The position numbers and the translations under genes are program-made. From the NCBI RefSeq assembly GCF_014695715.1, contig NZ_JACJOT010000018.1, positions 310,001-374,000 on the forward strand: a stretch of DNA of 64,000 nucleotides, written 5' to 3'. How positions within the stretch are numbered: the stretch's first letter is position 1; each line of letters opens with the position of its first letter. The DNA comes from Microcoleus sp. FACHB-68. GTDB lineage: Bacteria; Cyanobacteriota; Cyanobacteriia; Cyanobacteriales; Oscillatoriaceae. Below are positions 44,748 to 53,619 of the stretch, piece by piece. The notes below the pieces were generated by a model that saw only the letters and a list, made by a program, of their open reading frames with translations, made no database searches and was not told the DNA's origin.

Positions 44748-47468
44748 TCACTCGGTGACAGTTTTCCGCTCGCTCACTTCAGCCGGCAGGTAAACTGTAA
44801 AAGTTGAGCCAACATCCACCTCACTGCTAACAGTAATTTCGCCGCCCATCATGTGGCAGAAGCGCTGGCTGATAGCCAACCCCAAGCCGGTGCCGCCATA
44901 CTTGCGTGTGGTGGATGGATCTGCTTGGGTGAACGCCTCAAAGATAGTCTGTAACTGCTCTGGGGGGATGCCGATGCCGGTGTCGGTGACGGTAAAAGTC
45001 ACAAATGCTTTGTGCCGGCTGCTCAGTGGGAGAGCCGTTGAGGGAGTGAGGGAAGCAATGGTAGAATTCCCCTGACGCTCTGGCTTTTGGTTGCTGCTAA
45101 CTGTTAAAGTAATTGTGCCATTTTCGGTAAATTTAGCAGCATTGCTGAGCAGGTTTAAAAGGATCTGGCGCACTTTGGTGAGATCGGCGTGCATCATTAA
45201 GCCGGCATCACAGGAAATTTCTAGGGTGTTATTATTTTTCTCGACAAGCGGCTGAATTGTGTTCACCAAATTTTCAACCAGGGTAGGAAGATCGATGGTT
45301 TCCACATAAAGATTCATCCGACCGGCTTCTATCTTAGAAATATCCAGAATATCGTTAATTAAAGCGAGCAAATGGTTGCCGGCACCTCGAATTTTTTCCA
45401 AATCCGGGTTAATCTCCCCATAGCCTAAATCGTCGGCTTCTTCTTGCAGCATCTCGCTATAGCCGATAATCGCATTCAGCGGCGTGCGGAGTTCATGACT
45501 AATATTAGCCAGAAACACGCTTTTCGCTTGATTTGCGGCTGCACTTCGCGCCGCTTCACGAACGGCAACTTCTTTAGCCTGTTGTAATTGCGCTTCAGTA
45601 CACTGGCGCTGTAGGGCGTTGGCGAGCATTTCCGCAACCATTTTAAGCAGCGCAATGCTTTCTTGCGGCCAAGTTTTTTCCGACGCCACCGAATCAAAGC
45701 CGACAAATCCCATTAAAGATCGACCACAAACCATTGGCACCACAACCAGCGATTGGATGCTTTGCGCGCTCAAATGTTCTTTTTCAGCAGTCGCTTCAGC
45801 CGGCAAATCGGCCACTCTTGGAATATAAATGTTCTCAAATTGGCGGAGTTTTGTCATCAACCACGGCAACGCGGTTATCGGCACTTCTTGCAAAGCAGAT
45901 ATTTGCGATTGGATGCCGGTGGCGCACCACTCGTGAGTATTGTCAAGATAAATTTTGTCATCGTTGAATTGAAAAATATAACAGCGATCCACACCGGCAA
46001 AGGTGGCAATCACTTCGAGGGCGTGATTGATGCCGGTGTCCATTTCATCTGGGGCTAAATTAATAAAATTCGTTGATAGCGTGGTGAGCAATTGTTCAAA
46101 CTCAATGCGATACTGCAAAGACTCTTCTGCCTGCTTGCGATCTGTAATGTCATTGAGCGTTCCGAAGGTGCCAGTCAGCCGGTTTTCCTGATCTCGAATA
46201 AATTGGGTATTGACCTCAATCCAACGAACCCCGCCGTCTTTTGTTAAATAGCGCATTTGATCGCGGCAGGAGTCGTCTTGAAGTTCAATCGGCTTCTGGA
46301 AATATTCTTGCCGTTGTTGATGATCGTGTGGGTGAACGTAATTAAAGAAATGAGTGCCAATACTTTCTTGGCGTGTGTAGCCGGTGATTTCTGTCCACGC
46401 CGGGTTGAGAAAGGTGAAAAAACCCAGCGCGTCAGTTTGAAAAATTACCTCCTTGATGTTATCAACTACAGAGCGGTACTTTTCCTCACTTTGCAGCAGT
46501 GCTTCCTCAGCTAGTTTACGCTCACTCATATCACGCACAATCGCCAGAACTTCTGCTTCTCCACTGACCACAATCCGAGCCTCATAATCGCAGCGGTGAC
46601 CATTGAGTAGCAACTGATATTCAAAGATTTGTACCTCACCCGTTGCCAAGGCTTGCTCGGCATAGTAGACACACGCTTGAGCGACTGCCGGCGGCAAAAC
46701 TCCCCGCACATTTTTTCCTAAGAATTCTCGTTCTATCAATAGGGAAAAATTAGTTCCTTTCGCAGCTTTAAAGTCTAGAAAAGTGCCTTCTTTGCTAAGG
46801 CGAAACATTAAATCTGGAATTGCGTTAATGAGAGCGCGATTGTTGGCTTCGCTTCGTGTCAGTGAGATTTCTGCTCGTTTGCGCTCTGTAATGTCAAAAA
46901 ATACGAGAACTGCACCCACCGGCACGTTATTTTCAACGATTGGATTCAATACATAAGACACCGGCAACATTGTGCCATCCCGACGCCGAAAACATCCTTC
47001 CCGGTTACCAGAGATTGACCCTGAAGCTAATATTCCTGGGGCGCACTCTGGCGCGTCTTGTAAAGACAAAGGCGATGGCGTTTCTACCAATTCTAAAAAC
47101 TGTTTACCGATTAGTTCAGATTCTAGCCACCCTAGAAGACGTTCGCCTTCTGGATTAATTGACTGCAAGCAGCCGGCAGGATCAAGCAGGCACAAACCGG
47201 CCTCCAAGGAACTGATCACCGCCCTCAGCTGGTTTCGCTCTGCCGAGATCCTCGCATCATGGGATTGCTGTAAATTTGTGTAAAGTTGTTGCATCTGGCC
47301 GCACGTACTGGCTAGCGAGTGGGCCAGCATACAGCGCTGTTGGTCAGCTTGGGTGTAAGTGCGACTCACCGACGTTAAAAATTGTTGCCATGCTTCGGCA
47401 TCTTGAGGTGGGGACGCCTCTAGGATGCCGAGTTTTTTCAGTTGACGCTTCAGGAGATGATGAATCAT
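44748..47468 (-). CDS. PAS-PAS-PAS-GAF sensor histidine kinase
   Basis: This is a 906-residue soluble kinase. The order is an N-terminal helical region (1-75), PAS 1 (80-195; ends FFDITERKRAE), PAS 2 (205-320; RDMSERKLAE), PAS 3 (325-450; [11 protein letters not shown]), GAF (455-625), HisKA with [19 protein letters not shown] (His near 657), and HATPase with [25 protein letters not shown] and [12 protein letters not shown]. There is no membrane segment and no receiver, so it must pass phosphate to a separate regulator. The receivers encoded just upstream on the same strand (47646 and 49654) are the obvious candidates. The kinase core is nearly the same as those of the two hybrid kinases upstream, which suggests duplication within this block. 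Confidence 0.93.
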   Translation of the reverse strand: MIHHLLKRQLKKLGILEASPPQDAEAWQQFLTSVSRTYTQADQQRCMLAHSLASTCGQMQQLYTNLQQSHDARISAERNQLRAVISSLEAGLCLLDPAGCLQSINPEGERLLGWLESELIGKQFLELVETPSPLSLQDAPECAPGILASGSISGNREGCFRRRDGTMLPVSYVLNPIVENNVPVGAVLVFFDITERKRAEISLTRSEANNRALINAIPDLMFRLSKEGTFLDFKAAKGTNFSLLIEREFLGKNVRGVLPPAVAQACVYYAEQALATGEVQIFEYQLLLNGHRCDYEARIVVSGEAEVLAIVRDMSERKLAEEALLQSEEKYRSVVDNIKEVIFQTDALGFFTFLNPAWTEITGYTRQESIGTHFFNYVHPHDHQQRQEYFQKPIELQDDSCRDQMRYLTKDGGVRWIEVNTQFIRDQENRLTGTFGTLNDITDRKQAEESLQYRIEFEQLLTTLSTNFINLAPDEMDTGINHALEVIATFAGVDRCYIFQFNDDKIYLDNTHEWCATGIQSQISALQEVPITALPWLMTKLRQFENIYIPRVADLPAEATAEKEHLSAQSIQSLVVVPMVCGRSLMGFVGFDSVASEKTWPQESIALLKMVAEMLANALQRQCTEAQLQQAKEVAVREAARSAAANQAKSVFLANISHELRTPLNAIIGYSEMLQEEADDLGYGEINPDLEKIRGAGNHLLALINDILDISKIEAGRMNLYVETIDLPTLVENLVNTIQPLVEKNNNTLEISCDAGLMMHADLTKVRQILLNLLSNAAKFTENGTITLTVSSNQKPERQGNSTIASLTPSTALPLSSRHKAFVTFTVTDTGIGIPPEQLQTIFEAFTQADPSTTRKYGGTGLGLAISQRFCHMMGGEITVSSEVDVGSTFTVYLPAEVSERKTVTE

Positions 47469-47602
47469 TCGAGTGCTGTTTCAAAGAAGGTTGTCAGTAT
47501 CACTATTTGGCTATGCCATTCGTAGCTAAGAGACGCTTAAAAGCGTAGCTGAGGGTTAATCATTAAAATTTTCCCCAAATCCCCAGTTGGCTGCACCCTG
47601 TG

Positions 47603-47642
47603 TCTAATCTCTAGTCTCTAGTCTCCAGTTCCTAGTCTCTAG
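47603..47642. repeat. CTAGTCT-type heptanucleotide tandem repeat (STRR)
   Basis: Five full seven-base units (tctaatc, tctagtc, tctagtc, tccagtt, cctagtc) and a partial sixth lie just after the cyclase stop. It is a third heptamer class in this window. Confidence 0.85.
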
Positions 47643-47645
47643 CTT

Positions 47646-48704
47646 CTACGATTGTCTGTCGAGGAGCAAATACGTCCTCATCTCTCCTTTACCTTTGACA
47701 TCAATTAAACCGCGATCCTCAAATTTATAACGCTCGCGGAGTCGCTCATAAGTGGCAGTGGTCACCTGAATTTTGCCGATAATTCCCTGTGATTCCATGC
47801 GGCTGGCAATATTAACGGTGTCACCCCATAAATCGTAAGTAAATTTGTGGGTGCCAATCACGCCGGCAACAACGGGTCCTGTGTTAATTCCAATGCGAAT
47901 ACTAAACGGTTGTTCGCGCTGGGTGTTAAATTGAGCGATAGCCTGCTGCATATCCAGCGCCATCTCAGCAATCGCGATGGCGTGATCGGGTGTTGGCACC
48001 GGCAGCCCACCGACTACCATATAAGCGTCGCCAATCGTTTTGATCTTCTCTAAGCCGTGTTGTTCAGCCAGCCGGTCAAATGTTGAAAAAATATCGTTGA
48101 GCAAATTAACGAGGTCTGTGGGAGATACTTGAGCTGAAAGCTTTGTAAAGTCAACGATGTCGGCAAACAAAACAGTGACTTCTGCGAAACTGTCGGCAAT
48201 TGTATTCCAGCCCTGTTTCAGCTTCTCAGCAATGGCTTTGGGCAAGATATTGAGCAGCAGACGTTCAGATTTTTCCTGTTCAGCTTGCAATTGTTTTAAA
48301 AAAGCTTGTTCTTGATCGCGCAAGCGTTTCTTTTCCAGACAGGCACTAATGCGGGCTTTGAGCAATACGGGGTTGAAAGGCTTGGTTAAGTAGTCTTCTG
48401 CCCCCAACTCAATGCACTTGACGACACTATCTAGGTCGTCTACTGCCGAGATCATAATCACTGGAATATGCCGCAGGGATGAGTCTGCTTTGAGCTGCTC
48501 AAGCACCTGATAGCCATTCATTTTTGGCATCATGATGTCGAGGAGTACCAAGTCGAACGGCTGCGCTTGCATCAGCTCTAGCGCTTGAGAGCCATCTTCG
48601 GCAACGGTTACGGTATAACCGTGCCGTTTTAACCGGCGTCCGAGCAAATCGCGGTTCGCTTCAATATCATCAACTACCAGCACGGCAGCTTGGTCGAGGG
48701 TCAT
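47646..48704 (-). CDS. Response regulator with adenylate cyclase output
   Basis: This is a 352-residue protein. Receiver (1-125): VVDDIEANRDLL, LVLLDIMMPKMNG, MISAVD, YLTKPF. A coiled-coil linker (about 130-165, KKRLRDQEQAFLKQLQAEQEKSERLLLNILP in two halves) leads to a class III cyclase (175-345). Cyclase residues are metal Asp in LFADIVDF and IGDAYM, substrate Lys in EKIKTIGD, substrate Asp in FTYDLWGD, and transition-state Asn/Arg in VNIASRMES. Lys-Asp predicts ATP as substrate, so phosphorylation should control cAMP. Its start overlaps by four bases (ATGA) a small upstream ORF. It is surrounded by sensor kinases on the same strand. Confidence 0.93.
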   Translation of the reverse strand: MTLDQAAVLVVDDIEANRDLLGRRLKRHGYTVTVAEDGSQALELMQAQPFDLVLLDIMMPKMNGYQVLEQLKADSSLRHIPVIMISAVDDLDSVVKCIELGAEDYLTKPFNPVLLKARISACLEKKRLRDQEQAFLKQLQAEQEKSERLLLNILPKAIAEKLKQGWNTIADSFAEVTVLFADIVDFTKLSAQVSPTDLVNLLNDIFSTFDRLAEQHGLEKIKTIGDAYMVVGGLPVPTPDHAIAIAEMALDMQQAIAQFNTQREQPFSIRIGINTGPVVAGVIGTHKFTYDLWGDTVNIASRMESQGIIGKIQVTTATYERLRERYKFEDRGLIDVKGKGEMRTYLLLDRQS

Positions 48705-48859
48705 GGCATGGCCTCTTTGTTTTTGAGCGCCTGAATCTTCAGCGGCGCGGGAATGCCTTGGGTGGCGTTGATCGCTGGGTATCCAGGATCGGGTTTTCCT
48801 CGCGCTTGCAGAGAAATCGGATTTCTATTTATATCTTGAACTAGCTGGATGCGTGGCAT
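48701..48859 (-). CDS. Candidate 52-residue protein coupled to the cyclase gene
   Basis: A short frame (MPRIQLVQDINRNPISLQAR..., ending KIQALKNKEAMP) stops at a TGA that overlaps the cyclase ATG by four bases, the classic coupling arrangement. A GGA lies about ten bases before its ATG. It has no recognisable domain and is rich in Pro, Ile and Gln. It could be a leader that couples translation or a small partner of the cyclase. Support is arrangement only. Confidence 0.4.
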   Translation of the reverse strand: MPRIQLVQDINRNPISLQARGKPDPGYPAINATQGIPAPLKIQALKNKEAMP

Positions 48860-49415
48860 AAGTGTTCTGTCCGTAATGTTTGCCTTTTGTGGTTTGGCCT
48901 CCTTCGCTGGCAGAGCAGTGAGTGTTGCCGGCAGCTTACTTAAGAATTTGTGAGATTACAAATGCTTTTCCTATCGGGGGATTGCTCAAACTTCGATTTT
49001 GGGGAGGGTGAGTGAGAATCGCTTGACATCGCAAGCATTTCCTTTAACCCATTTAATCGAGTCAACGCTGTCAAGACAAAAGAAATTTGAAAATTAAAAT
49101 ATCCAGTTGTTACTAAGGCGTTTTATTTCTTACTATTTTATCAATTTCTCCTTTTTTTAAATAATTAAAAATCTGGAAATAAAGCCGATTATTAAATAAA
49201 TTTTTCATGGCAACTCCCTGCAAATCAAAATCTAAAACAATAAATAAGTTTAAGCTAATTAATATTCCATCAATCCAACCCAGCTTTTTACAAAAGTTGC
49301 ATACTTTTAAATAAGATAAGAGAAATTGAGCATTTATAAAGAGTTAAATTTGGCAAAATTACCACACCGGCAGCTCTCTGTTTTCCATGTAAGTACGAGC
49401 GTGAATCGGTCTAAC
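48860..49415. other. AT-rich intergenic region in the signalling block
   Basis: The part from about 49080 to 49350 is strongly AT-rich and has no frame I would call coding. No RNA gene was recognised. The promoter for the cyclase transcript is expected here, near 48880-48960. Confidence 0.45.
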
Positions 49416-49657
49416 TTATTGTGTCACTCGCTGGCGTGAATGTAAAACCTTTAGCATTTGCAAAATCTTGAGTTTGTTGTCCTCCATTGTTTTGGTAATC
49501 GACTCCATGAGATAGAAAAAAGAAGAGAACAGCCGTTGAGATCCCCCCACTTGTTTTTTGCACGTCTCGCTTGCCTGGAGGCATGAACGCGTTCCCAAAG
49601 GCCGGCAGATTGAGAGCGACCTAGATTTTCACTTTTTACTTCTTTCTGTTGTGTCAT
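49416..49657 (-). pseudogene. Possible frameshifted small gene downstream of the receiver
   Basis: An ATG overlapping the receiver stop (ATGA at 49654-49657) opens a frame MTQQKEVKSENLG...ASRQARRAKNKWGDL. It then loses protein-like character, while the next frame reads LFSSFFYLMESITKTMEDNK followed by KLKILQMLKVLHSRQRVTQ to a stop at 49416. Joining them needs one frameshift near 49545. It is either a decayed or mis-sequenced gene, or chance frames. Confidence 0.25.
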
Positions 49658-50031
49658 GCTTTGGCTGCTTTGTCCAGAAGTGCCTCTATTTTGCCCAGAA
49701 GCCGGACAAATTCCACGGGTTTGGTGTCATAATCGTCGCATCCGGCATCCAAACACTTTTCCCGATCACCGGCTATTGCGTGAGCTGTTAAGGCAATCAC
49801 TGGAATCGCGCTGGTTGTCGGGATTGCTTTAATTTGCTGGGTTGCCTGCCAACCGTCCAACACCGGCAACCCCATATCCATCAAAATCAAGTCGGGAGCT
49901 TCAGATTTGGCCATTTCCACACCTTGAGCACCATCTGTTGCGATCACAACTTCGTACCCTTTACGAATCAGACGCCGTGAAAGCATATCGCGATTCATCT
50001 CGTTATCTTCAACCAGCAAAATTTTAGTCAT
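49654..50031 (-). CDS. Single-domain response regulator
   Basis: This is a 125-residue receiver with no output domain. Conserved residues are present: ILLVEDNEMNRDML, DLILMDMGLPVLDG (phosphoacceptor Asp), IALTAHA (Thr) and DTKPV (Lys). Such proteins serve as phosphate shuttles or bind a partner directly. It lies between the membrane hybrid kinase (50130) and the cyclase regulator, in the same orientation, and is a likely shared phosphate carrier for the block. Confidence 0.93.
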   Translation of the reverse strand: MTKILLVEDNEMNRDMLSRRLIRKGYEVVIATDGAQGVEMAKSEAPDLILMDMGLPVLDGWQATQQIKAIPTTSAIPVIALTAHAIAGDREKCLDAGCDDYDTKPVEFVRLLGKIEALLDKAAKA

Positions 50032-50129
50032 CTTTCGTTTACCTAGTAGCAGTTCCAGGATCAGCCAGAAGTATGAACAATGGCTTTCGCAATTCTTAAT
50101 TCTTAATTGTCAATTCTTCTGGTTAATAA

Positions 50130-53100
50130 CTACTGCCCTCTGCGATCAATGCTGGTGGTTAATAAATCGCGAACTTCGCCCAACAAATCTTCGTAACTGC
50201 AAGCTCCTTTTTGAAGAATTAGCTCAACGTTTTCGGTGAGGTACTGCCGTTCTACCGGCGTGAGTTCCATCGCCGTCAGCACCACAACCGGCACGGATCG
50301 CCCGGCTAGAGTGCGGCGTAGTTCTGTGATGAACTCAAATCCGTCCATTTTCGGCAGCATCAGGTCTAATAAAATTAAGTTTGGCTGGCTTTGAGCAAGC
50401 AAGCCGACTGCGTCACTTCCACTTTCGGCTTCAGTGACACTCCAACCTTCTTTTTCTAATAGGTTCCGTAGCATTTGCCTTTGCATGGTGTCGCCAGTGA
50501 TCATCAAAATTTGACCGGCACTGCCGGCACTATTGTGCAAACGTCCATATCGCTTTAACAACTCAACTAGGCGCTTATATTCAACCGGCTTGGTTAAATA
50601 ATCTGACGCCCCTAAAGCGAAACCAATCTTTTGGTTGTCCGCAATTGTCAGCACAATCACGGGAATATCCGCAAGTTCGGGATCGGATTTGAGCGCTGCC
50701 AACACCGCCCACCCATCCATATCGGGCATCATAACATCGAGGGTGATGGCGGCAGGACGCAGTGCTTTGGCTAACTGTAACCCGTCCTTGCCGCTGCCGG
50801 CACTGGCAATGCCAAACCCTTGTTTAACTAAATGACGCTCTAGTAAATCACGCACGGCTGGATCATCATCAATCACCAGTACCAAGGGAAGTGATGAGGG
50901 TTCACTGCTGACAGAAAGCGTTTCTACCCGTTTCCCCGTCTCCCCCTCTCCTCCTCTCAAACGCTCAACAGGGACAGACGCAGCCGCGAGATCGACCACT
51001 TGTGCCGGCAGGCGCACGGTGAAAGTCGAACCAACTCCCACTTGGCTTTCTACATTAATCTCGCCCCCCATCATCTGGCAAAAGTGGCGGGTAATTGCCA
51101 ATCCCAAGCCGGTGCCGCCGTATTTGCGCGTGGTGGAGGCATCGGCTTGGGTAAAGGGTTGAAAGACTTTTTCCAACTGCTCTGAACTCATGCCGATGCC
51201 GGTGTCTCGGACGCTAAAAACAATCAAAGATTCAGGGTTCACAACGTCCGATTCCCGCGATCCCTGTTTCCCTTCACGAGTCACTGTCAGGGTAATTTGG
51301 CCACTTTCGGTGAATTTGGCGGCATTGCTTAGCAAGTTTAAGAGTATTTGCCGCACTTTCGTGAGATCGGCGTGCATGGTGGCTGTTTGGGGTGATCCCT
51401 CACCTTGAGTATGTAACCCCAAAATTTCTACCGTGTTACTGTTTTTCTCAATCAGCGGGCCGGCAGTGCTGACAACCTCATCAATTAAAGCTTCAATATT
51501 AAACGTTTCTAGGCAAAGTTCCATTCTGCCGGCCTCAATTTTCGAGATATCAAGGATGTCGTTAATTAAGGCAAGCAGATGTTTGCCGGCAGCATGAATT
51601 TTCTGCAAGTCCGGAACAAACTCTTCAGTTCCCAAATCCTCAGCGTCTTCTTGAAGCATCTCGCTATAGCCGATGATGGCATTGAGCGGTGTTCGCAACT
51701 CGTGGCTGATATTGGCAAGAAACTTGCTCTTGGCAGTATTGGCAGCTTCCGCAACTTCTTTAGCCCGCTGCAGGTGTTCCTCGGCTTGCTTGCGTTCCAA
51801 TTCGGAGGCAGCACGCATCGCAAAAATTCGCAGCATAGAGGCAGCGAGTTGGGTGTTTGATAGGGGTTTGGCGCTGAGTACGACTAAAATGCCTAGGGGA
51901 GAGCCGGCACTATCAAACAGAGGCGCTCCCATATACCCCTCAACTCCCATTTCAACGAGTAATTGATCGCAAGGAAATTGCTGGTGAACGCTTTGGGGAT
52001 AGCAGCACAGCTGTTTTCCCACGATGTTTTCGCAAGGGGTACCGGCCAAACTGTACTTGAAATTATCAGCAATCTCGCCGTTAGCGCAGGCGGCGATCGT
52101 TTCGACGCTAGTGCCTTGTTTATCTAACTCACCGATAAAAGCCCAGTCTACCTCTAAGGTTCTGGCTAGATATTGCACTAAAGAGCGGAAAAATGCTTCT
52201 CCCGTTGCTGCCGAAACGCCTTCAGCGATATTTCGCAATGCCTGTTCTGTCCATTTGCGTTCGGAAATGTCGCGCACGATTGCCAGCATCCGATCTTTCC
52301 CTCTCAGGGGAACCCGTTTGAGGTTGATTTCTACCCAGATCGGTTGGCCCGCCTTGTTTTGACACAGCCATTCAAAGAGCTGAGGTTCACCGGCTGCTGC
52401 TTTAATCACCCACTGCCGTGCCCGTTTTTTGGTATAGGGGGGTTGATCGCCACTTAAAACGTCTAGATTTAAGGTTCTGGCTTCTTCAGCGCTATAGCCG
52501 AAAAGCTCGCACATTTTCTCGTTTACATCAAGGATCATGCCGGTTTCCCAATCATGAACCACAATTGCGTCTGTGGCGCTGTCAAAAATCGCCCGGTAAT
52601 TGGTCTCGGACATTCTCAACGCTTGTTCTGCTTGCTTGCGTTCGGTGATGTCGCGGGTAATTGTCAGCAGGCACTGTTCTCCGCCTAAGTTGATCACTTC
52701 TGCGGAGAACAGTCCCACGTGAATCGCACCGGCTTTTGTCCGAAATTCGATTTCTTGGTTAGTAACAGCGCCGTGTTGTTGAAAACTTTTCAGCATTTGG
52801 GCGCGTTGCTGTGGATGAACCCAGATGTTGCGTTCTGCTGAAGTGTAGCCAATGAGCTCTTGCCGGTTGTAGCCGGTGATTCGCAGGAAACTGTCATTGA
52901 CTTCAATAAAACGCCCTTCTGTCAGGGTGCTAATTGTGATGGCATCGGGACTGGCAAGAAAGGCTTTGGAGAACTTTTCTTCAGAGTTCGACAGTGCTTG
53001 TGCAGTCAGTCGTTTCAGATGGCGCACGAGGATATAGGCAAGAACGCCGGTGGACACTAGCAGCAACCCACCCCCAATTTGCCACCACTGAGCCGGCAAT

Positions 53101-53363
53101 AAGCTTAAGCTGATCAAGTTTGGCAGTGTTACCCACTGAAGCGCATAAGCGGAAATACAAGCAGCCAAACCAGGCGTCAGAAATTGCGGTGAGTCTAAAG
53201 CACTTTCTAGTCGGGCGCGAGAGCTTTTCTGATACTGGAGTTTTAATTGATAATTTTCTTGACAAAATCGCTGTTGTTCTAACTGATAGAATGCCCAAAC
53301 GGCGGCTAGAATCAAACAAGCTCCTGACACCCCTGCCAAGTCATGCGGAAGCTGGAATTTCAT
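50130..53363 (-). CDS. Membrane hybrid histidine kinase with two receivers
   Basis: This is a 1077-residue protein. Hydrophobic segments lie near residues 8-26, 65-90 and 95-115 ([29 protein letters not shown]). PAS 1 (about 140-255) and PAS 2 (265-380) are followed by GAF (385-545), HisKA ([19 protein letters not shown], His near 553), HATPase ([22 protein letters not shown]), receiver 1 (about 826-940; [24 protein letters not shown]) and receiver 2 (about 951-1070). Receiver 2 keeps [13 protein letters not shown] but has MITGDT where VEDDS is expected, so its Mg-binding acids are lost. The linker between ATPase and receiver 1 is coded by C-rich repeat-like DNA. The ATG at 53363 has GGGAAAG upstream; an in-frame start at 53411 is less likely. 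Confidence 0.93.
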   Translation of the reverse strand: MKFQLPHDLAGVSGACLILAAVWAFYQLEQQRFCQENYQLKLQYQKSSRARLESALDSPQFLTPGLAACISAYALQWVTLPNLISLSLLPAQWWQIGGGLLLVSTGVLAYILVRHLKRLTAQALSNSEEKFSKAFLASPDAITISTLTEGRFIEVNDSFLRITGYNRQELIGYTSAERNIWVHPQQRAQMLKSFQQHGAVTNQEIEFRTKAGAIHVGLFSAEVINLGGEQCLLTITRDITERKQAEQALRMSETNYRAIFDSATDAIVVHDWETGMILDVNEKMCELFGYSAEEARTLNLDVLSGDQPPYTKKRARQWVIKAAAGEPQLFEWLCQNKAGQPIWVEINLKRVPLRGKDRMLAIVRDISERKWTEQALRNIAEGVSAATGEAFFRSLVQYLARTLEVDWAFIGELDKQGTSVETIAACANGEIADNFKYSLAGTPCENIVGKQLCCYPQSVHQQFPCDQLLVEMGVEGYMGAPLFDSAGSPLGILVVLSAKPLSNTQLAASMLRIFAMRAASELERKQAEEHLQRAKEVAEAANTAKSKFLANISHELRTPLNAIIGYSEMLQEDAEDLGTEEFVPDLQKIHAAGKHLLALINDILDISKIEAGRMELCLETFNIEALIDEVVSTAGPLIEKNSNTVEILGLHTQGEGSPQTATMHADLTKVRQILLNLLSNAAKFTESGQITLTVTREGKQGSRESDVVNPESLIVFSVRDTGIGMSSEQLEKVFQPFTQADASTTRKYGGTGLGLAITRHFCQMMGGEINVESQVGVGSTFTVRLPAQVVDLAAASVPVERLRGGEGETGKRVETLSVSSEPSSLPLVLVIDDDPAVRDLLERHLVKQGFGIASAGSGKDGLQLAKALRPAAITLDVMMPDMDGWAVLAALKSDPELADIPVIVLTIADNQKIGFALGASDYLTKPVEYKRLVELLKRYGRLHNSAGSAGQILMITGDTMQRQMLRNLLEKEGWSVTEAESGSDAVGLLAQSQPNLILLDLMLPKMDGFEFITELRRTLAGRSVPVVVLTAMELTPVERQYLTENVELILQKGACSYEDLLGEVRDLLTTSIDRRGQ

Positions 53364-53619
53364 GGCTTTACTTTCCCTACCAATAGCCCAAACCGCTGGC
53401 ACTTTCCACAAGTATCAGCGCCGGCTGCCTTTGCAATAATCTTAAGCGCGTTCGTCCTTACTGTGAACAACAAGCTTTGCTACACCGGCATTGCTCGGTT
53501 GTTAGCAAGCGCAACGCTTCCTATTAAAGAATTATCGACTTAGCTGTAGAAGGAAATTAATTCAAAAACAGAAAAGGTAAAAAAATTTAAGTTTCTTTTC
53601 CTTTTCTTGGTTTTAATTT

